Shown here in pieces: positions 11,377 to 23,458 of a stretch of DNA of 64,000 nucleotides. A program made the translations under genes and the position numbers. The stretch's first letter is position 1, and every line of letters begins with the position of its first letter. The notes below the pieces were generated by a model that was not told the DNA's origin, ran no database searches, and saw nothing but the letters and a program-made list of their open reading frames with translations. Origin of the DNA: Panicum virgatum (lineage: Eukaryota > Streptophyta > Magnoliopsida > Poales > Poaceae); contig NC_053147.1 of assembly GCF_016808335.1 (NCBI RefSeq), positions 21,438,913 through 21,502,912 on the forward strand, read 5' to 3'.

Positions 11377-11935
11377 CTGATTTTGGACAAAAGATTTCAC
11401 GAGTAAGGATATAGCAGGAATAAATTCAGATGGATATGATAACTCTTTGCGGAAAAAAAACTCAGGCATGATAAAGTAGACAGGATAGAGTGGACTGTTT
11501 TACCCCCCAACGATCTAACTCATTTTATTAATTAGTTAACTTTAACATAAGAGTGATTTTCTTTAAACAAATTTAAACTACTAAGCTATGCAATCAGTCA
11601 AAAATCCAAATCAAACATGTAGCATAATAACAAGCAGACAATTTTCACAACTTAGCCGAGTTTAGCATCCGACTCGACTAACACAACGCGTCGCAAAACG
11701 TGCTATCATATTATTATAAAAAAGGTCACCTAGCTATACTCATGGTGGTCAGATGACTGATTCAGGCCAAAATCTACGAAAACTATTCTTCAGAGAGAGA
11801 AATCAAGGCAAGACGGATAAAAAGTCGAAGAAGTCAAGGGGTATAATAGTAAAATAGTTTCAGCAGGCAAGGATTGGAGAGAAAAAGTCCTACAACTCGA
11901 CCAGTTCTGTCTAGGCTTCGTCCTACAGTCGATAC
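11377..11935 (-). other. Tekay 5' leader between primer-binding site and gag
   Basis: About 560 bp of AT-rich untranslated leader. CCAAAATCAG directly before the gag ATG resembles a splice acceptor. No other feature was seen. Confidence 0.5.
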
Positions 11936-11948
11936 GGCTTTGATACCA
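11936..11948 (-). other. Primer-binding site, initiator tRNA-Met type
   Basis: On the minus strand TGGTATCAAAGCC follows the 5' LTR after a short GAG spacer. It is complementary to the 3' end of plant initiator tRNA-Met with one mismatch (A for G). Confidence 0.85.
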
Positions 11949-11951
11949 CTC

Positions 11952-14900
11952 TGTAACACCCGGTTTATAAAAGAACATAAACCGAGCCATCATATACGTG
12001 CCAGGATCAAGTCACACGTATATACAACAGAATGAACAGTATATCATAGCACATATCACGTAAAAAGATATAATAAAGCGAATACAAATGTTATTTATTA
12101 CAATAATGACAAAAATGTCTGATACAGCGGAAGCGAAGTACAAAATACGATAAAGCTCTCCGAAGCTGAAGCAGGGCGCCACAGGGACGTCGACTGGGGA
12201 ACGAACACCTAGAAGTCCTCGTAGCCCTGGTAGCGCTGGACGAACTCACTCGTGTCGGCAGGAACTGAGCAGCAGTAGCGTAGCCAAGAGGAAAAAGTAG
12301 AGAAGAGGCAAGAGTGAGTACACAACTTGTACTCAACAAGTATAACACAAACTATGAGGCTCTAAGGTTGGCTGACTCAACTGCATTAGCTTTTAAGTGT
12401 TGGCAAAATTTTATTAAAGCTATTTACTACGAGTTGATGAATTACCATTAACCCAATTGCATAGTAATTAATCAGAATTAATTATGTAACTACTGAGAAC
12501 CAAACCAAAACCAAGCCACCAAGGTAACCCCGAGAGGCACCTCCCTCGTCGGAAGGAGACAACCCCACTAATCAAAAGGAGGATCTGGGCCGCTCATAAC
12601 CGTGAGCACGGCTAGTATACCAGTTTTACACTCTGCAGAGGTTGCACATCTTTACCCACAAGTCGTGAGCTACGCTAGAGGTTCATCACACTTCCTTAGG
12701 TGAGATGACTAGCGACTCACTACGAGGCCGTTACAAAGAATCTCGTTGGTAAGGCGTAACCGCGAGAGATAGGTCAGCGACGATGGGGCCCACCTCACGG
12801 GGGTACAAGCACAGGAGCGCAATCCAAGCACAGACCAGCCGGAGGAGCAGGGACCATTGAAGCTTACTACTCTTGCCCCGCAGGTAAGTTACTCCAAACC
12901 AAAAAGACCTAATTAGTAAGCCAAGTCTATCCCATTCTAGCCTTGTGGTAGCGCTGTTGTCCCAGGTTGTCGCCCTATGAACCGGTCCTTATGGAGAGTG
13001 GCCAACCAAGCACTAAGCACCGTGCTGGCCCCCTAAACCATGTTTCTACAAAAACCAAATTTTAACGAGACGTGAGCCACTCATCCACACAAAGGGCCAC
13101 TCTCAGAATTATGTTCAAGTAAACCATTAATCAATTTAATTAAAAAGGACCAGAATGTGTTATAGCGCAGCAACCTAGCACAACTAACCAAAATGCAACC
13201 CAAAGGTATATATAAACGATATAAAGTGGCTAGGGAAGTCCTTATAGGCATACAGTATTAAAATGCAGTATGAAATTGTAATTAAAGTGATAGGTTGTTC
13301 ATGTTACACTTGCCTTCCTCGTACTTCTCTGGCTGCTGCTCAAACTGCTCCGAAGACGGCTGCTCCGGGTACTGGTACTGGGGCTCCTCAGATGGATCAA
13401 CGTCTACTCACGAACACATGGCCAAAACATTGCATGAAATAAGCATACAAGCAAACACTAACAAAAAGCTAAGAAACAGTACATCAATACATAAAAACAG
13501 CGCACTAAACTACTCTAATACTGTTCTACGCGTTACAACGATCGCGTGGACATAAAGAACGCTAAAAACGGAGCTAAAACGCATAATCTAGGCTAAAAAC
13601 AAGTTCTAGGGGCTTATCTGCGAGAAAAACTAAGTTCCAGGGGGTTTTCTGCAAAAACCGAGGGCTAAAACATAATTAAACTAAAGATCTAGGGTCCAAC
13701 GTGCAAAAACTACAACTCTGGACCGCGGGTTCGATTTCTAAGAAGGCCAGGGGCTTAAGCGTTAAAAACAGGACCTATTTGGAAATACTTTTGAATGGCA
13801 CAGGACTGCGGGTTGATTTGGCTAAAACCCGAGGGCTCTTTAACAAAAGTACCGGCCGAACCGGTATGCACGATTTCTGGCCGCTGGATCTAGATCTGAG
13901 GGTTAGCAATAGATCGTCGCGGGATCTAATCGTGGCCGTCCATCCGATATCGGGCGGCCAGGGCGGTTCGGGCGCGTGGGGGCGGCGGCGCTCAATGCCG
14001 GCGGCTCTGTTTTGCGGTGGCGCGGGCTGAGCTCGCTGGAGTTCACCGTATACGGCGTTCCGGGGGTTAATCCGGCCAGGGTTTGGCTCTGGGGTGGTCA
14101 GTGTGATACGCGTAAACCACCTGAGGCTAAAGCACGGTGGATTAGGACTCGGGGCGGGGCGCTCGACGGCGACGGCGGGTCTGGGCAGCGCACCTCGTCG
14201 GCGCTGGCGTGTTCCGGCTCCTACGGTGCACCTTGGCTACAGGAACTAGCGCAGAAGCAAGAGGGGGTCGGGGCGCAGCTCACCGGGGCTTGAAATCAAG
14301 CAAGGAGGACGCGGAGGGGTGTTGTCGACGCTGACCGGCGGCGAGTCGTGGCGGAGCTCGCGTCTGGGGTCGAGGGAGGGGTGCGCCGGGCTCCTGGGCG
14401 CCTCAGATCGACGCGGGGTGCTCCTGCGGATCTAGCGCGCGGCTCCGGTGGCGCTAGAACGTGGTGGAGCGCCGTAGCCGCGGCGGCGCAGAGCGGATGC
14501 GCGGCGGAGCAACTCGGAGGCGGCGCGCTAGGGTTAGAGGGCTCTGGTGGCGGCGGTGGAGAGGTGGGGTGCAGGGGGGTCGCGGTGGGTTTAAAAGGGG
14601 GCGCCCGGGATCTCGGGCGGGCGCGCTCAAGAAGGAAACCGGCGAGGTCTCGGGGGGGGGATCGTGGCTTCTGTTGCGTGCGCGCGGCGCGGGGAAGACG
14701 ATGCTGGCAGGCAGGGCCCACGGGTCAGCGGCGGGGCGCGCTGCGAGCGGCTGAGCGGGCGACGCGGGTGAAGCGCGGGCTGAGCGCTGGCTGACGTGCG
14801 GGTCCGGTGGTCAGTGGGGTGAGGCGGGGGCGCAGGCTGACTGGGGAGCGGGCTGGACCGGTGGCGCGCGCGCGGGGGGGAGGGGCGGGCCTTGCTGGCT

Positions 14901-15260
14901 GCGGTGTTGGGCCGGGGGAGCTGCTGGGCCCGCGCAGAAGGTTGGGCCGCGGGGAGGGAGGTGGGTTTGGGTTTGCTTTGGTTTTTTTTTCCTTTTCTAT
15001 TTCTATTTCTATTCTATTTCTCACTCAAGCTCAACTATTTGAATTCAAAAGAAATTTTGAATTCAAACCCCTATGAAATCAAACAATTAAAACAATGCAT
15101 CAGCATGAATGTATCAACAAAGTTAAACCTAAGAAAATTTTTAATTACTTGTGAAACAAAAGCTAGATTAAATGCAAGACTAACACAATAAACCTTAGAA
15201 AATTAAATAAAGCCAATTAAATTTATTGATAAATGCTGAAATTTAAATTAGGGTGTTACA
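11952..15260 (-). repeat. 5' LTR of the Tekay-type element
   Basis: 3309 bp with TGTAACACCC/GGGTGTTACA ends, almost identical to 3446-6772. It lacks an 18-bp GGGTTTGG-type stretch present in the other copy near 6462-6480. Most other differences noticed are single-base transitions. Confidence 0.95.
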
Positions 15261-15265
15261 GCGGG

Positions 15266-16041
15266 GCTCGGACCCATTCGATAGGGTCCGAGGGCTCAAT
15301 GCTCTCCTTCGATGGGATCCCCCTTCTAGGCACCCTCGACTGGCCTTGAACACTGCGTAGGATGTCTTGAACTCCGCGTTCGAGGGTAGCTTGTACGGCA
15401 CATCCCTGCAGTCCCTGACTCTGGTGATCTGAGGCGCCTGTCGAACCCCCGGAGGGCCAGGCTTCGAACCCCTGATCAGTAAGGCCTCGAAAATCGATTC
15501 CTTCGAGGGTTAAGGGACACCCGAAGGAATATTCCGTCTTGATTCGAAAACGGCGTAGAGTCGCGAGTCACGCGCGCGGGTCTTCCGCTGGTGGCGGGCG
15601 ACGTGGCCCAATTCATGTGGTGCGGTGCGGGCGCGCCTTTTCAGGCAGCAGCCTCGGGCAGACGAAGCGGCGTGGGCGGCGGCTGACGGATGGGATAGTG
15701 CAACAGTCGCGCCGCGCCCGCCGGTTATCGTGCCGTGCGCGCGTGGGAGACTCCACGGTGGTGGGGCCCAGCCGTGAGCGACAGCGAAAACTACCGCATT
15801 CAATGCAGTAGATTCGGGCTGTGGCTGTGGCTGCGCCTGTCACGATGATTAAAAACAAAGAGAAAAGGGGGTGTTTGGGCTCACCTGGCTATTTGCCTTC
15901 GTCTCCCTTTGCCTCCTCTGCCTCCCCTGCATCCTGAGCCCGCAGCCAAGAGCGAAAGGACGAAGAGGATGGAGAGAGAGAGAGAGCACACCTTAGCCAT
16001 CCCGAAACCTTCACTCCCGCCCCTCCCCTCGATTCGAAGAG
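15266..16041 (+). other. Tat internal sequence between the Tekay insertion and the antisense ORF
   Basis: GC-rich, with CGAGGG repeats like those left of the insertion, confirming that the two sides were once continuous. GGACCC/GGGTCC at 15270-15289 forms a small hairpin. It is probably 5' flank or leader of the antisense ORF. No protein recognised. Confidence 0.5.
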
Positions 16042-19000
16042 ATGTCTGACATCCAGGAGCCTTTGCCGTGGGGCAAGTCCTCCGCCACCGTGGCAATTCT
16101 GGAGCAGCTGGTCGCCGACCGGCTGCTGCCGCGGAACTCCGACTCGGGGGCGCCGGCGTGGATTTCCCCGCATCCGGACGAGACCGAGCCAAAGCCCCCG
16201 CAAGGCTACGTTGTGAGCTTCGTGCGCCTCCACGAGCGAGGCTTCGGCGTCCCCGTCAGCAAGTTTATGCGGGCGTTGTGCAACTACTACGGAGTGGAGC
16301 AGCACAACTTCAGCCATAACTCCATCTCGCAGGCGGCGGTCTTCGTCGCCGTCTGCGAGGGGTACCTCGGCATCGAAGCCCACTGGGACCTCTGGATCCA
16401 TCTGTTCGGAGGCGAACTCTTCGTCGAGAACGCACGGGGCCAACCGAGGCGGTTCACGCGCGCCGGTGGCCTGACGCTCCACGTCCGCCCGACCCAGAGC
16501 ATTTTTTACATCTCGAGCAAGATGACGACGAACAACGCCGGGTGGAGTCGAGGGTGGTTCTACCTTTGGAACTACAGGGGCGCGCTCCCGGCGTTCACTA
16601 ACAGAGTTCTCCGGGAGCGACTGCCGAAGTGGGACTGGAGGGTGTCGCCCCCAGCGCAACAAGCCAAGCTCGAGGGTCTCACGGACGCGCTGGCGCGTCT
16701 GGCGAAGAAGGGGTTGACGGCGGCGGCCGTCATCGCGAACTTCCATCGGCAGAGGGTGATTCCCCTCATGGAAAGGGCCCTGCCGATCTTCCAGCTCACC
16801 CCCGGGAGCCAGGTTGAAGGCTCGAGGACGTCGAAAAAGCTGCTTTCCCACTCCACCGCCGCCCGGAGGGCGAAGTACGCGGTGGCGGAGTTCCCCCAAA
16901 ATCCCGAGGATCTCTGGAGGATCAAGATGCGGCCGAGCCGGGGTACATTTCTCTGGTAAGTATTGATTTCGAATCTGCTGTGTGTTGTGTAGCCCCCTTT
17001 TCCTGACTCCATCTCGGAACAACGCCAGATCAATCGCCTCCACGCGGAGAAGATGAAAAGGCGGAAGGACACGGCGGAGGCAAAGGTCGAGAGGAAGAGG
17101 AAGAGGAAGGCAAAGCATGACAAGGCGTGCAAGCTTGCTCGTGCGGAGGGGAAGTCACGGCCCGCCATGCCCGAGTCCTTGGAGGAGGACAAGGAGGAGG
17201 CCTCGGATGCCGAGGACCGTGCTCTGGGGAGCGACGGGGCTGCTGCGGGTGCGAGCCCCCCACCGTTCTACCTGTGGGACGATGACGAGGGGGCACCCGT
17301 AGCACCAGAAGAGACGACGGCCGTGGCGGAGTCATCGGCGAATCCCTCCCTCGAGGGTGCGGAGCGGGAGTCGTCCCCGCCGGCAGCCAGTGAGGAGACG
17401 CCCGTGCCCCAGGTGCTGATCCGTGGCGACGAGGCTTCGGCGGGCGAGGAGTCGTCCATGCTGGCACCCTCAAGTCACCAAGCCGAGACGAGGGGGGTGC
17501 CCTCGGGGCAGTCTTCGAGGGGCGGCACGGTGACTCGGACCCGAAGAAGCGCCACGAGGAAGCGGAGCATGAGTGCTCGATCCGGGTAAGTAAGCTTGTG
17601 TTCCGTTTTTGTTGCGTGTTTGGTCGATTTCTCGATCTTGTTGTCCTCAACATGTGTTCCTCGATTTCTAGCCCCGGGGCCGTCGCCAAGGATGCGGTGC
17701 AGCTTGCCCCGGCTAAGGCCCTCAAGACCGGGGCACGCAGCACGCCACACACGGCGCCGCAGCCCCTGCCTGCTGTGGACCTCGAGGTGGCGGCCGCGAA
17801 GCTACGGGAGGCCATGGCTCGAGGGGCCCAGGCGGCGTAGCAAGCTCGGGCACAGGAGGAGAAGGGCCCAAGCAGCCGCTAAGGTGCCGACGCCGAGGAG
17901 ACCAGCCGGGGCGGCGTGGACGGCACAGCCCTGGCAGTTACTGAAGTCAAGGCCGGTCGGGGCAATGCGGCTAGCGCCGCCCGACCGGACACAGGAGGAG
18001 AGACCGGCGGGGGGGGGCGCAGGAGCGCCCTGCCGACCAATCAGAGGAGACCCTCGTCCTCGAGCCCCCGAGGCCCGGGATGAGGTCACCGTCGCGGTGG
18101 TGCCCGCGCCAACGGCGCAAGGGAGCGCGGCGGCGGTGGTGGATCTGCCGGACAGCAGCGAGGAGTACGGGGACTCGATTGACATCGACACCACTGCTGC
18201 GGCAAGCGCCGCCGCGCACATTGCCGAGTTCGCATCGGCCAGCGTGGGTGTGCTCGAGGCGGGGACGTCCGAGGGGCCCCATCACGGGGCGATCATCCTG
18301 TCTGGGCCCCCCTCGGAGTTTCTCCGCAAGGAGCAAGAGGAGGAGAAGGCCTGGAACACGCAGATGAGCGTTGGTCACGAGATCTTGCAAGCCCTCGACC
18401 GCGCCTTCCAGCTCCATCAGAATGCCGATTACCAGGTCAGCCAGGTAAATATTCCCTCGAAAATTGCTCGAATTCGGTTTAACTCTAACATGTCTTCACC
18501 CACGCCCTTCCTCTTGCAGCGGCTGAGGGACATCTCACGCGAGAAGAGCGCCGAGATGACCCGGATGTACTCCCAGATGAGCCAGCTCGGCCAGCACAAC
18601 GCCGAGCTGGTGCTCAAGAACATCGAGGCCAACACGAGAATGGCGGATCTGGGAGCGCGTCAGCATGTGCTGGAGGAGGAACTGGCGCAGGTTGCCGGTG
18701 AGTGGGACGTCCAGAGGGCGGCAGCGGAGCAGAAGGCCCGGGAGGCCGAGGCGCAAGCTGCCGAGCTGCAACGCCTCCGGACGGTGCTCGAGGAGAAGAC
18801 TCGGGAAGCCGAGGCGCAGAGCGCCGAGCTACAGCGCCTCAGGGCATCGCTCGAGCAGCAAAAGACCGAGCTTCTCCACAAGGAGGTGGCCGTAGCTGCG
18901 CTCACCAAGACCCTCCAGGAAATGGACGAGGCCCTCGAGGGGAAGGAGGTGGCCCTCCAGAACGTGGGGGCCACGCTTAGGGAGAAGGAAGCCTCCTTGT

Positions 19001-19584
19001 CCTCGCTCGAAGAGGCCGCCCGGACCCAGAAGGAGGGGGCACAGAGGAACATCACGGGTGAGTACCTTCGAGTTTTCGTCGATTTGTTTCTTTTCGTAGC
19101 TTACATTGATTTCCTTTGTCCAGAGCTGAGGCAGAAAGTGGCGAACGAGTCCGCGGCAAAGGAAGCGGTCCACACTGCGCTCACGGCGGCACAGATGGAG
19201 TTTGCTGAGCTGGAGCAAACCGCCGTGAGCGTATGTCAAGAGCTCGAGGGGGAGGGTGCCGTCTCGGGCAGTTCGGTGATCAGCCGCCTGCGCGCGCTAG
19301 GCGGCCGGATTGCCGAACACGCCAAGAGCACCTTCCGTCTCGGTGTCCTGCGGGCCCTCGCTGTGGCCTCGACACACTACCTCATGGATCTCCCGAGGGT
19401 GTCGTCGGGGTATGTCGTTCCCGATGATGCTGATGCGGACGCCGCGTCGGCCATCATGGACGAAGCCGACGCAGCCGCGGAGGAGTTTGCCACCGTCCTC
19501 GCCGAGAAGCTCGAGGCAGACATCCCTCCCATCGCCGAATTCGACGCCACTGAAGACCCGCAAGGGGGGGATGGTAGCCTGTAG
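16042..19584 (+). pseudogene. Antisense accessory ORF of the Tat element (putative gypsy-type transposon domain, coiled coil), intron-containing
   Basis: Runs opposite to gag-pol. Exon 1 (16042-16955) encodes an N-terminal domain resembling the Pfam family called putative gypsy type transposon (conserved stretch FVRLHERGFGVPVSKFMRAL). Later exons give a basic Lys/Arg region (near 17053-17120), an acidic Ser/Glu/Ala-rich linker and a long heptad-rich coiled coil (18520-19250). Good GT-AG introns are visible at 17586-17671, 18445-18519 (75 bp) and 19058-19123 (66 bp). The first intron (from 16956 to about 16992) has a clean donor but the phases do not match. An in-frame stop at 17838 and a frame change before about 18050 indicate decay. 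The function of this family is unknown. Confidence 0.65.
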
Positions 19585-20406
19585 GAAAACTGGGCCTCGA
19601 AGCCCGTGTAATGGATTAGTGATTATTGTAGTCACACTTTGTAATCGTACCTTATGAATATAAGAGATTTTCGTTGAATCGACTGTGTGGCCCATCGAGG
19701 CCTTTGTGCATTCGAGCCTATGTTTTTTTTACTTTATTTCCGTGTTCTCGTATGCGACTTAGATAAACGTCTGCGAGGAATTTCGCGTTCATAAGCAACG
19801 TAGGCGTAGGGTGGTGAGGGGGGTGCCGTATCCCAGAGGCGTAGGCGGCCCCACGACTCGGCCGGCCCCGTACCATAGTTGCTTACGCCTCGCGTCCATT
19901 TTTTCCAAGGATACGAGAAGCTTAGGGGCGAGACGGAAATATTTCGAAAAAACATTGGTGATTTTTGGGGACGTTCGGGGGTTCCCCCCGTAGTAGCCCC
20001 CGAGGGAGGCTTGGCTTTGCCGAGGGTAAAGCCAAGCGTACCTCAGTGTTCGTGCGCATCCGAGCCCTCGAGGGTCCGGAAGGTTCCCAAAAATAAACAA
20101 GCAAAGTGTACTTCTTTATTATTTCGGGAAATTGAAAATGCGGACACAAACAATGTACGAAAAGTTCGAAATTCTAAGGATAGAAGCGGCGTAGCTGTTG
20201 TATGTTCCAAGCGTTGGTGAGGACTTCGCCTTTGTCGTTTGCTAGCTTGTACGTGCCGGGTTTGAGCACCTCGGCGATTATGTACGGTCCTTCCCATGGA
20301 GGTTAGAGCTTGTGGCGGCCCCTGTTGTCCTGTCGAAGCCTCAGCACCAAGTCCCCTTCGTTGAGGTCTCGGCGCCGACCCTCTGCGCTTGATATCTTCG
20401 TAAGGA
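19585..20406. other. Non-coding spacer between antisense ORF and integrase
   Basis: Contains a GTAGCCCCCGAGG motif copy near 19993 and a 22-bp exact copy (20033-20054) of sequence from the RNase H region. Possible poly(A) context for the antisense ORF lies near 19655-19680. No gene seen. Confidence 0.4.
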
Positions 20407-21177
20407 TTACTGGTAGCGCGCAGAGTGGAGGAGCGCCACGTCTCGAGCCTTGTCCACTTGGTCCAGCGAGTCTTCGCGAGCTCGCAGGTTTTGTTGCTCT
20501 TGGTATGCCTTGAGCCTTGGCGATACGTACTCCAAGTCAGTGGGGAGTATGGCCTCGGCGCCGTAGACGAGGAAGAACGGGGAAAAGCCTGTGGCTCTGC
20601 TTGGGGTCGTCCTCAGGCTCCAGATGACCGAGGGTAGCTCCGTGAGCCACCTCCGGCCAAATTTGTTCAGCTTGTTGAAGATCCTTAGCTTCAGTCCTTG
20701 GAGGATCATGCCATTGGCACGCTCCACTTGCCCGTTCGTATGTGGGTGTGCCACAGCCGACCAGTCCACGCGTATGTGGAAATTGTCGCAGAACGCCAAG
20801 AACTTCTTGCCTATGAACTGGGTGCTGTTGTCGGTGATGATCGAGTTCGGGACCCCGAACCTGAAGACGATATCGTTGAAGAATAGAACTGCTTGCTCGG
20901 ATTTGATCTTGCCGATGGGTCCAGTCTCGATCCACTTGGAGAATTTGTCAACCGCCACCAGCAAGTGTGTGAAGCCCCCGGGCATTTTCTGCAGCGGACC
21001 GATGAGGTCCAGTCCCCACACAGCGAAAGGCCATGTGATGGGGATTGTCTGCAGAGCATGGGCCGGGAGGTGTGTTTTTCGAGCATAGAACTGGCAACCC
21101 TCGCAGGTCCGCACGACGTCGGTGGCGTCGGTGACCGCGGTGGGCCAATAGAAACCCTGCCGAAATGCGTTACCCAC
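20407..21177 (-). pseudogene. Tat integrase remnant
   Basis: Conceptual translation shows the second half of the zinc-binding region (CEGCQFYARKTHLP) and the D,D-35-E core (WGLDLIGPLQK, ITDNSTQFIGKKF, NGQVERANGMIL). A C-terminal part follows (YGAEAILPTDLEY). The frame runs 256 codons, but upstream and downstream polyprotein is broken, so no functional product is expected. Confidence 0.85.
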
Positions 21178-21261
21178 GAGGGTGCGCGGCGCGGCGTGGT
21201 GGCCACAGATGCCAGCGTGGATGTCGCGGATCAGCTCTTTACCCTCGGGGATGAGGATGCA

Positions 21262-23432
21262 TCATTGCAGGACACCCGAGGGACTGCGCTTGTATAGCAC
21301 GTTCTCGATTAGGATGAAGGACTTGGCCCGCCTGGCGAGGCGCCGTGCCTGGACACGGTTCGAGGGTAAGACCCCTCGAATCATCCAGTCAAGGTACTGG
21401 ACGCGCCAATCTTGTGAAGTGGGGGCCTCGTCAACTTCCATTGCCTCGGCCTCGTCCGCGGAGGTAGTCCCGAAGTCAATGTCCATGGGCTCGACCTCGT
21501 CCGCCGGGGGGTTCCCGCCGGAGGGCCCATCGGACGAGGGGCCTGGCTCCATCGGATCCTTGAACTCGACGGAGGGCTCGGTGATGTCGCGAGCGAAGAT
21601 GTTCGGGGGGACAGTGGTTCGCCCCGACGCGATCTTGGCTAATTCGTCGGCGTCCTCGTTGTACTTGCGCGGGACATGATTAAACTCTAGGCCGTCGAAC
21701 TTGTCTTCGAGGCGGTCCACTGCATTTCAGTATGCCTCCATCTTTGTTTCGTGGCAGCTAGATTCCTTCATCACTTGGTCGACGACGAGTTGAGAGTCGC
21801 CGCGCACGTCGAGGCATTTGACGCCGAGCTTGATGGCGATGCGGAGGCCACTGAGGAGGGCCTCGTACTCCGTCATGTTGTTCGAAGCAGGGAAATGCAA
21901 GCGTACCTCAGTGTTCGTGTGTGTTCTTCGAGGGGTGAGATGAAGAGGAGGCCGGCACCGGCGCCGGTTTTCATCACCGACCCGTCGAAGTACATAGTCC
22001 AGCATTCGCCCTGGATTTGTGGTGGGGGTAGCTGAATGTCCGTCCATTCAGCCACGAAGTCGGCCAAAATTTGGGACTTGATCGCTTTACGGGGAGCGTA
22101 GGTAAGAGTTTCTCCCATCAGCTCCACGGACCAATTGGCAATCCTACCCTCAGCTTCCCGGTTGCGGACTATCTCTCCCAAAGGGAAAGACGAGACCACG
22201 GTGATGGGATGGGCCTCGAAGTAGTGGCGTAACTTGCGCCGAGCCAAAACCACTGCGTCGAGCAGCTTCTGAATCTGCGGATAGCGTGTCTTAGTTTCAG
22301 ACAACACCTCGCTGATGTAGTACACCGGCCGTTGGACGGGCAGAGCATGGCCCTCCTCTTGTCTTTCGACCACGATCACCGCGCTGACCACTTGGGTCGT
22401 CGCAGCTACGTAAAGGTAGAGGGGCTCGTCGTCCGTGGGGGGTGTGAGAATGGGGGCGCGAGTGAGCGACGCCTTCAGCCTTTCGAGGGCTTCTTGGGCT
22501 TCGGGGGTCCACGTGAAGCGTTCGGTTTTCCTCAAGAGTCGATACAGGGGTAAGCCTTTCTCGCCGAGACGCGAGATGAACCGGCTAAGGGACGCTAGAC
22601 ATCCCATGACCCTCTGTATCCCCTTTAGGTCTCGGATCAGTCCCATCCGAGTGATGGCCGACACTTTCTCAGGGTTGGGCTCGATGCCCCACTGAGAGAC
22701 AATGAAACCCAAAAGGATACCTCGAGGCACCCCGAACACGCACTTCTCGGGGTTGAGTGTTACCCCCTTGGCCCGTAGGCAATCGAATGCGACCCTGAGA
22801 TCGGCAACCAGGTCGTCCGTCTTCCTAGTTTTTACAACAATATCGTCGACATATGCTTCTACGCTGCGCCCGAGATGGTCTCCGAAAACGTGGAGCATAC
22901 ACCGCTGGTATGTGGCTCCGGCGTTTCTGAGGCCAAAGGGCATCGTCACGTAGCAGTACATGCCGAAAGGTGTGATGAAAGAAGTCGCGAGGTGGTCGGA
23001 CTCTTTCATCTTGATTTGGTGGTAACCGGAGTAAGCATCAAGAAAGGATAGAAGTTCGCATCCTGCAGTAGAATCTACAATCTGATCAATTCGTGGCAAA
23101 GGAAAGGGAACCTTCGGACATGTCGTATTTAAACTAGTGTAATCTACACACATCCTCCAGTTTCCACACTTTTTCTTCACTAATACTGGATTAGCTAGCC
23201 ACTCGGGATGGAATACCTCCTTGATGAATCCGGCCGCCAGAAGTTTCTGCAACTCCTCGCCGATCGCCCGGCGCTTGAGCTCGTCAAAGCATCGCAGGCG
23301 CTGCTTCACCGGCTTGGAATTGGGTCGGACATCAAGGGAGTGCTCGGTGACCTCCCTCGGTATGCCAGGCATATCCGAGGGGCTCCACGCGAAGATATCA
23401 GCATTGGCGCGAAGAAAATCGACGAGCACCAC
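21262..23432 (-). pseudogene. Tat reverse transcriptase and RNase H remnant
   Basis: The RT domain (23432 to about 22400) has LPRIDQIVDSTAGCELLSFL and the catalytic box EAYVDDIVVKT. RNase H follows (YFDGSVMKTGAGAGL). The frame breaks near 21873-21920 and resumes in another phase with NMTEYEALLSGLRIAIKLG. A short stretch appears duplicated at the break (see 21898-21919). Another stop lies near 21727. The polyprotein is therefore split into at least three pieces. Confidence 0.85.
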
Positions 23433-23458
23433 TTCCTATTTGCCGTCGAGGGTGGTGC

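Larger units (their letters stand above)
3446..15260 (-). mobile_element. Complete Tekay/Del-type chromovirus LTR retrotransposon nested in the Tat element
   Basis: Long LTRs (3446-6772 and 11952-15260) begin TGTAACACCC and end GGGTGTTACA. The 5-bp target duplication GCGGG is perfect (3441-3445 and 15261-15265). On the minus strand come primer-binding site, gag, protease, RT, RNase H, integrase, a chromodomain-like tail and the polypurine tract. The LTRs are about 99 percent identical by eye, apart from an 18-bp length difference near 6462-6480, so the insertion is recent. A one-base frameshift splits pol near 8404. Retrotransposition in cis looks unlikely, though it could be mobilised in trans. 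Confidence 0.95.

Noticed and set aside
11936..11948. A tRNA gene suggested by the tRNA-Met-like sequence (also at 36720-36731)
   Set aside because: Only the 3' end complement is present, directly beside LTRs. These are primer-binding sites.
16956..16992. A clean first intron in the antisense ORF of the Tat element
   Set aside because: The donor GTAAGT is good, but none of the nearby AG acceptors I tried matches the phase of both exons, so the exact exon 1-2 junction is left open.
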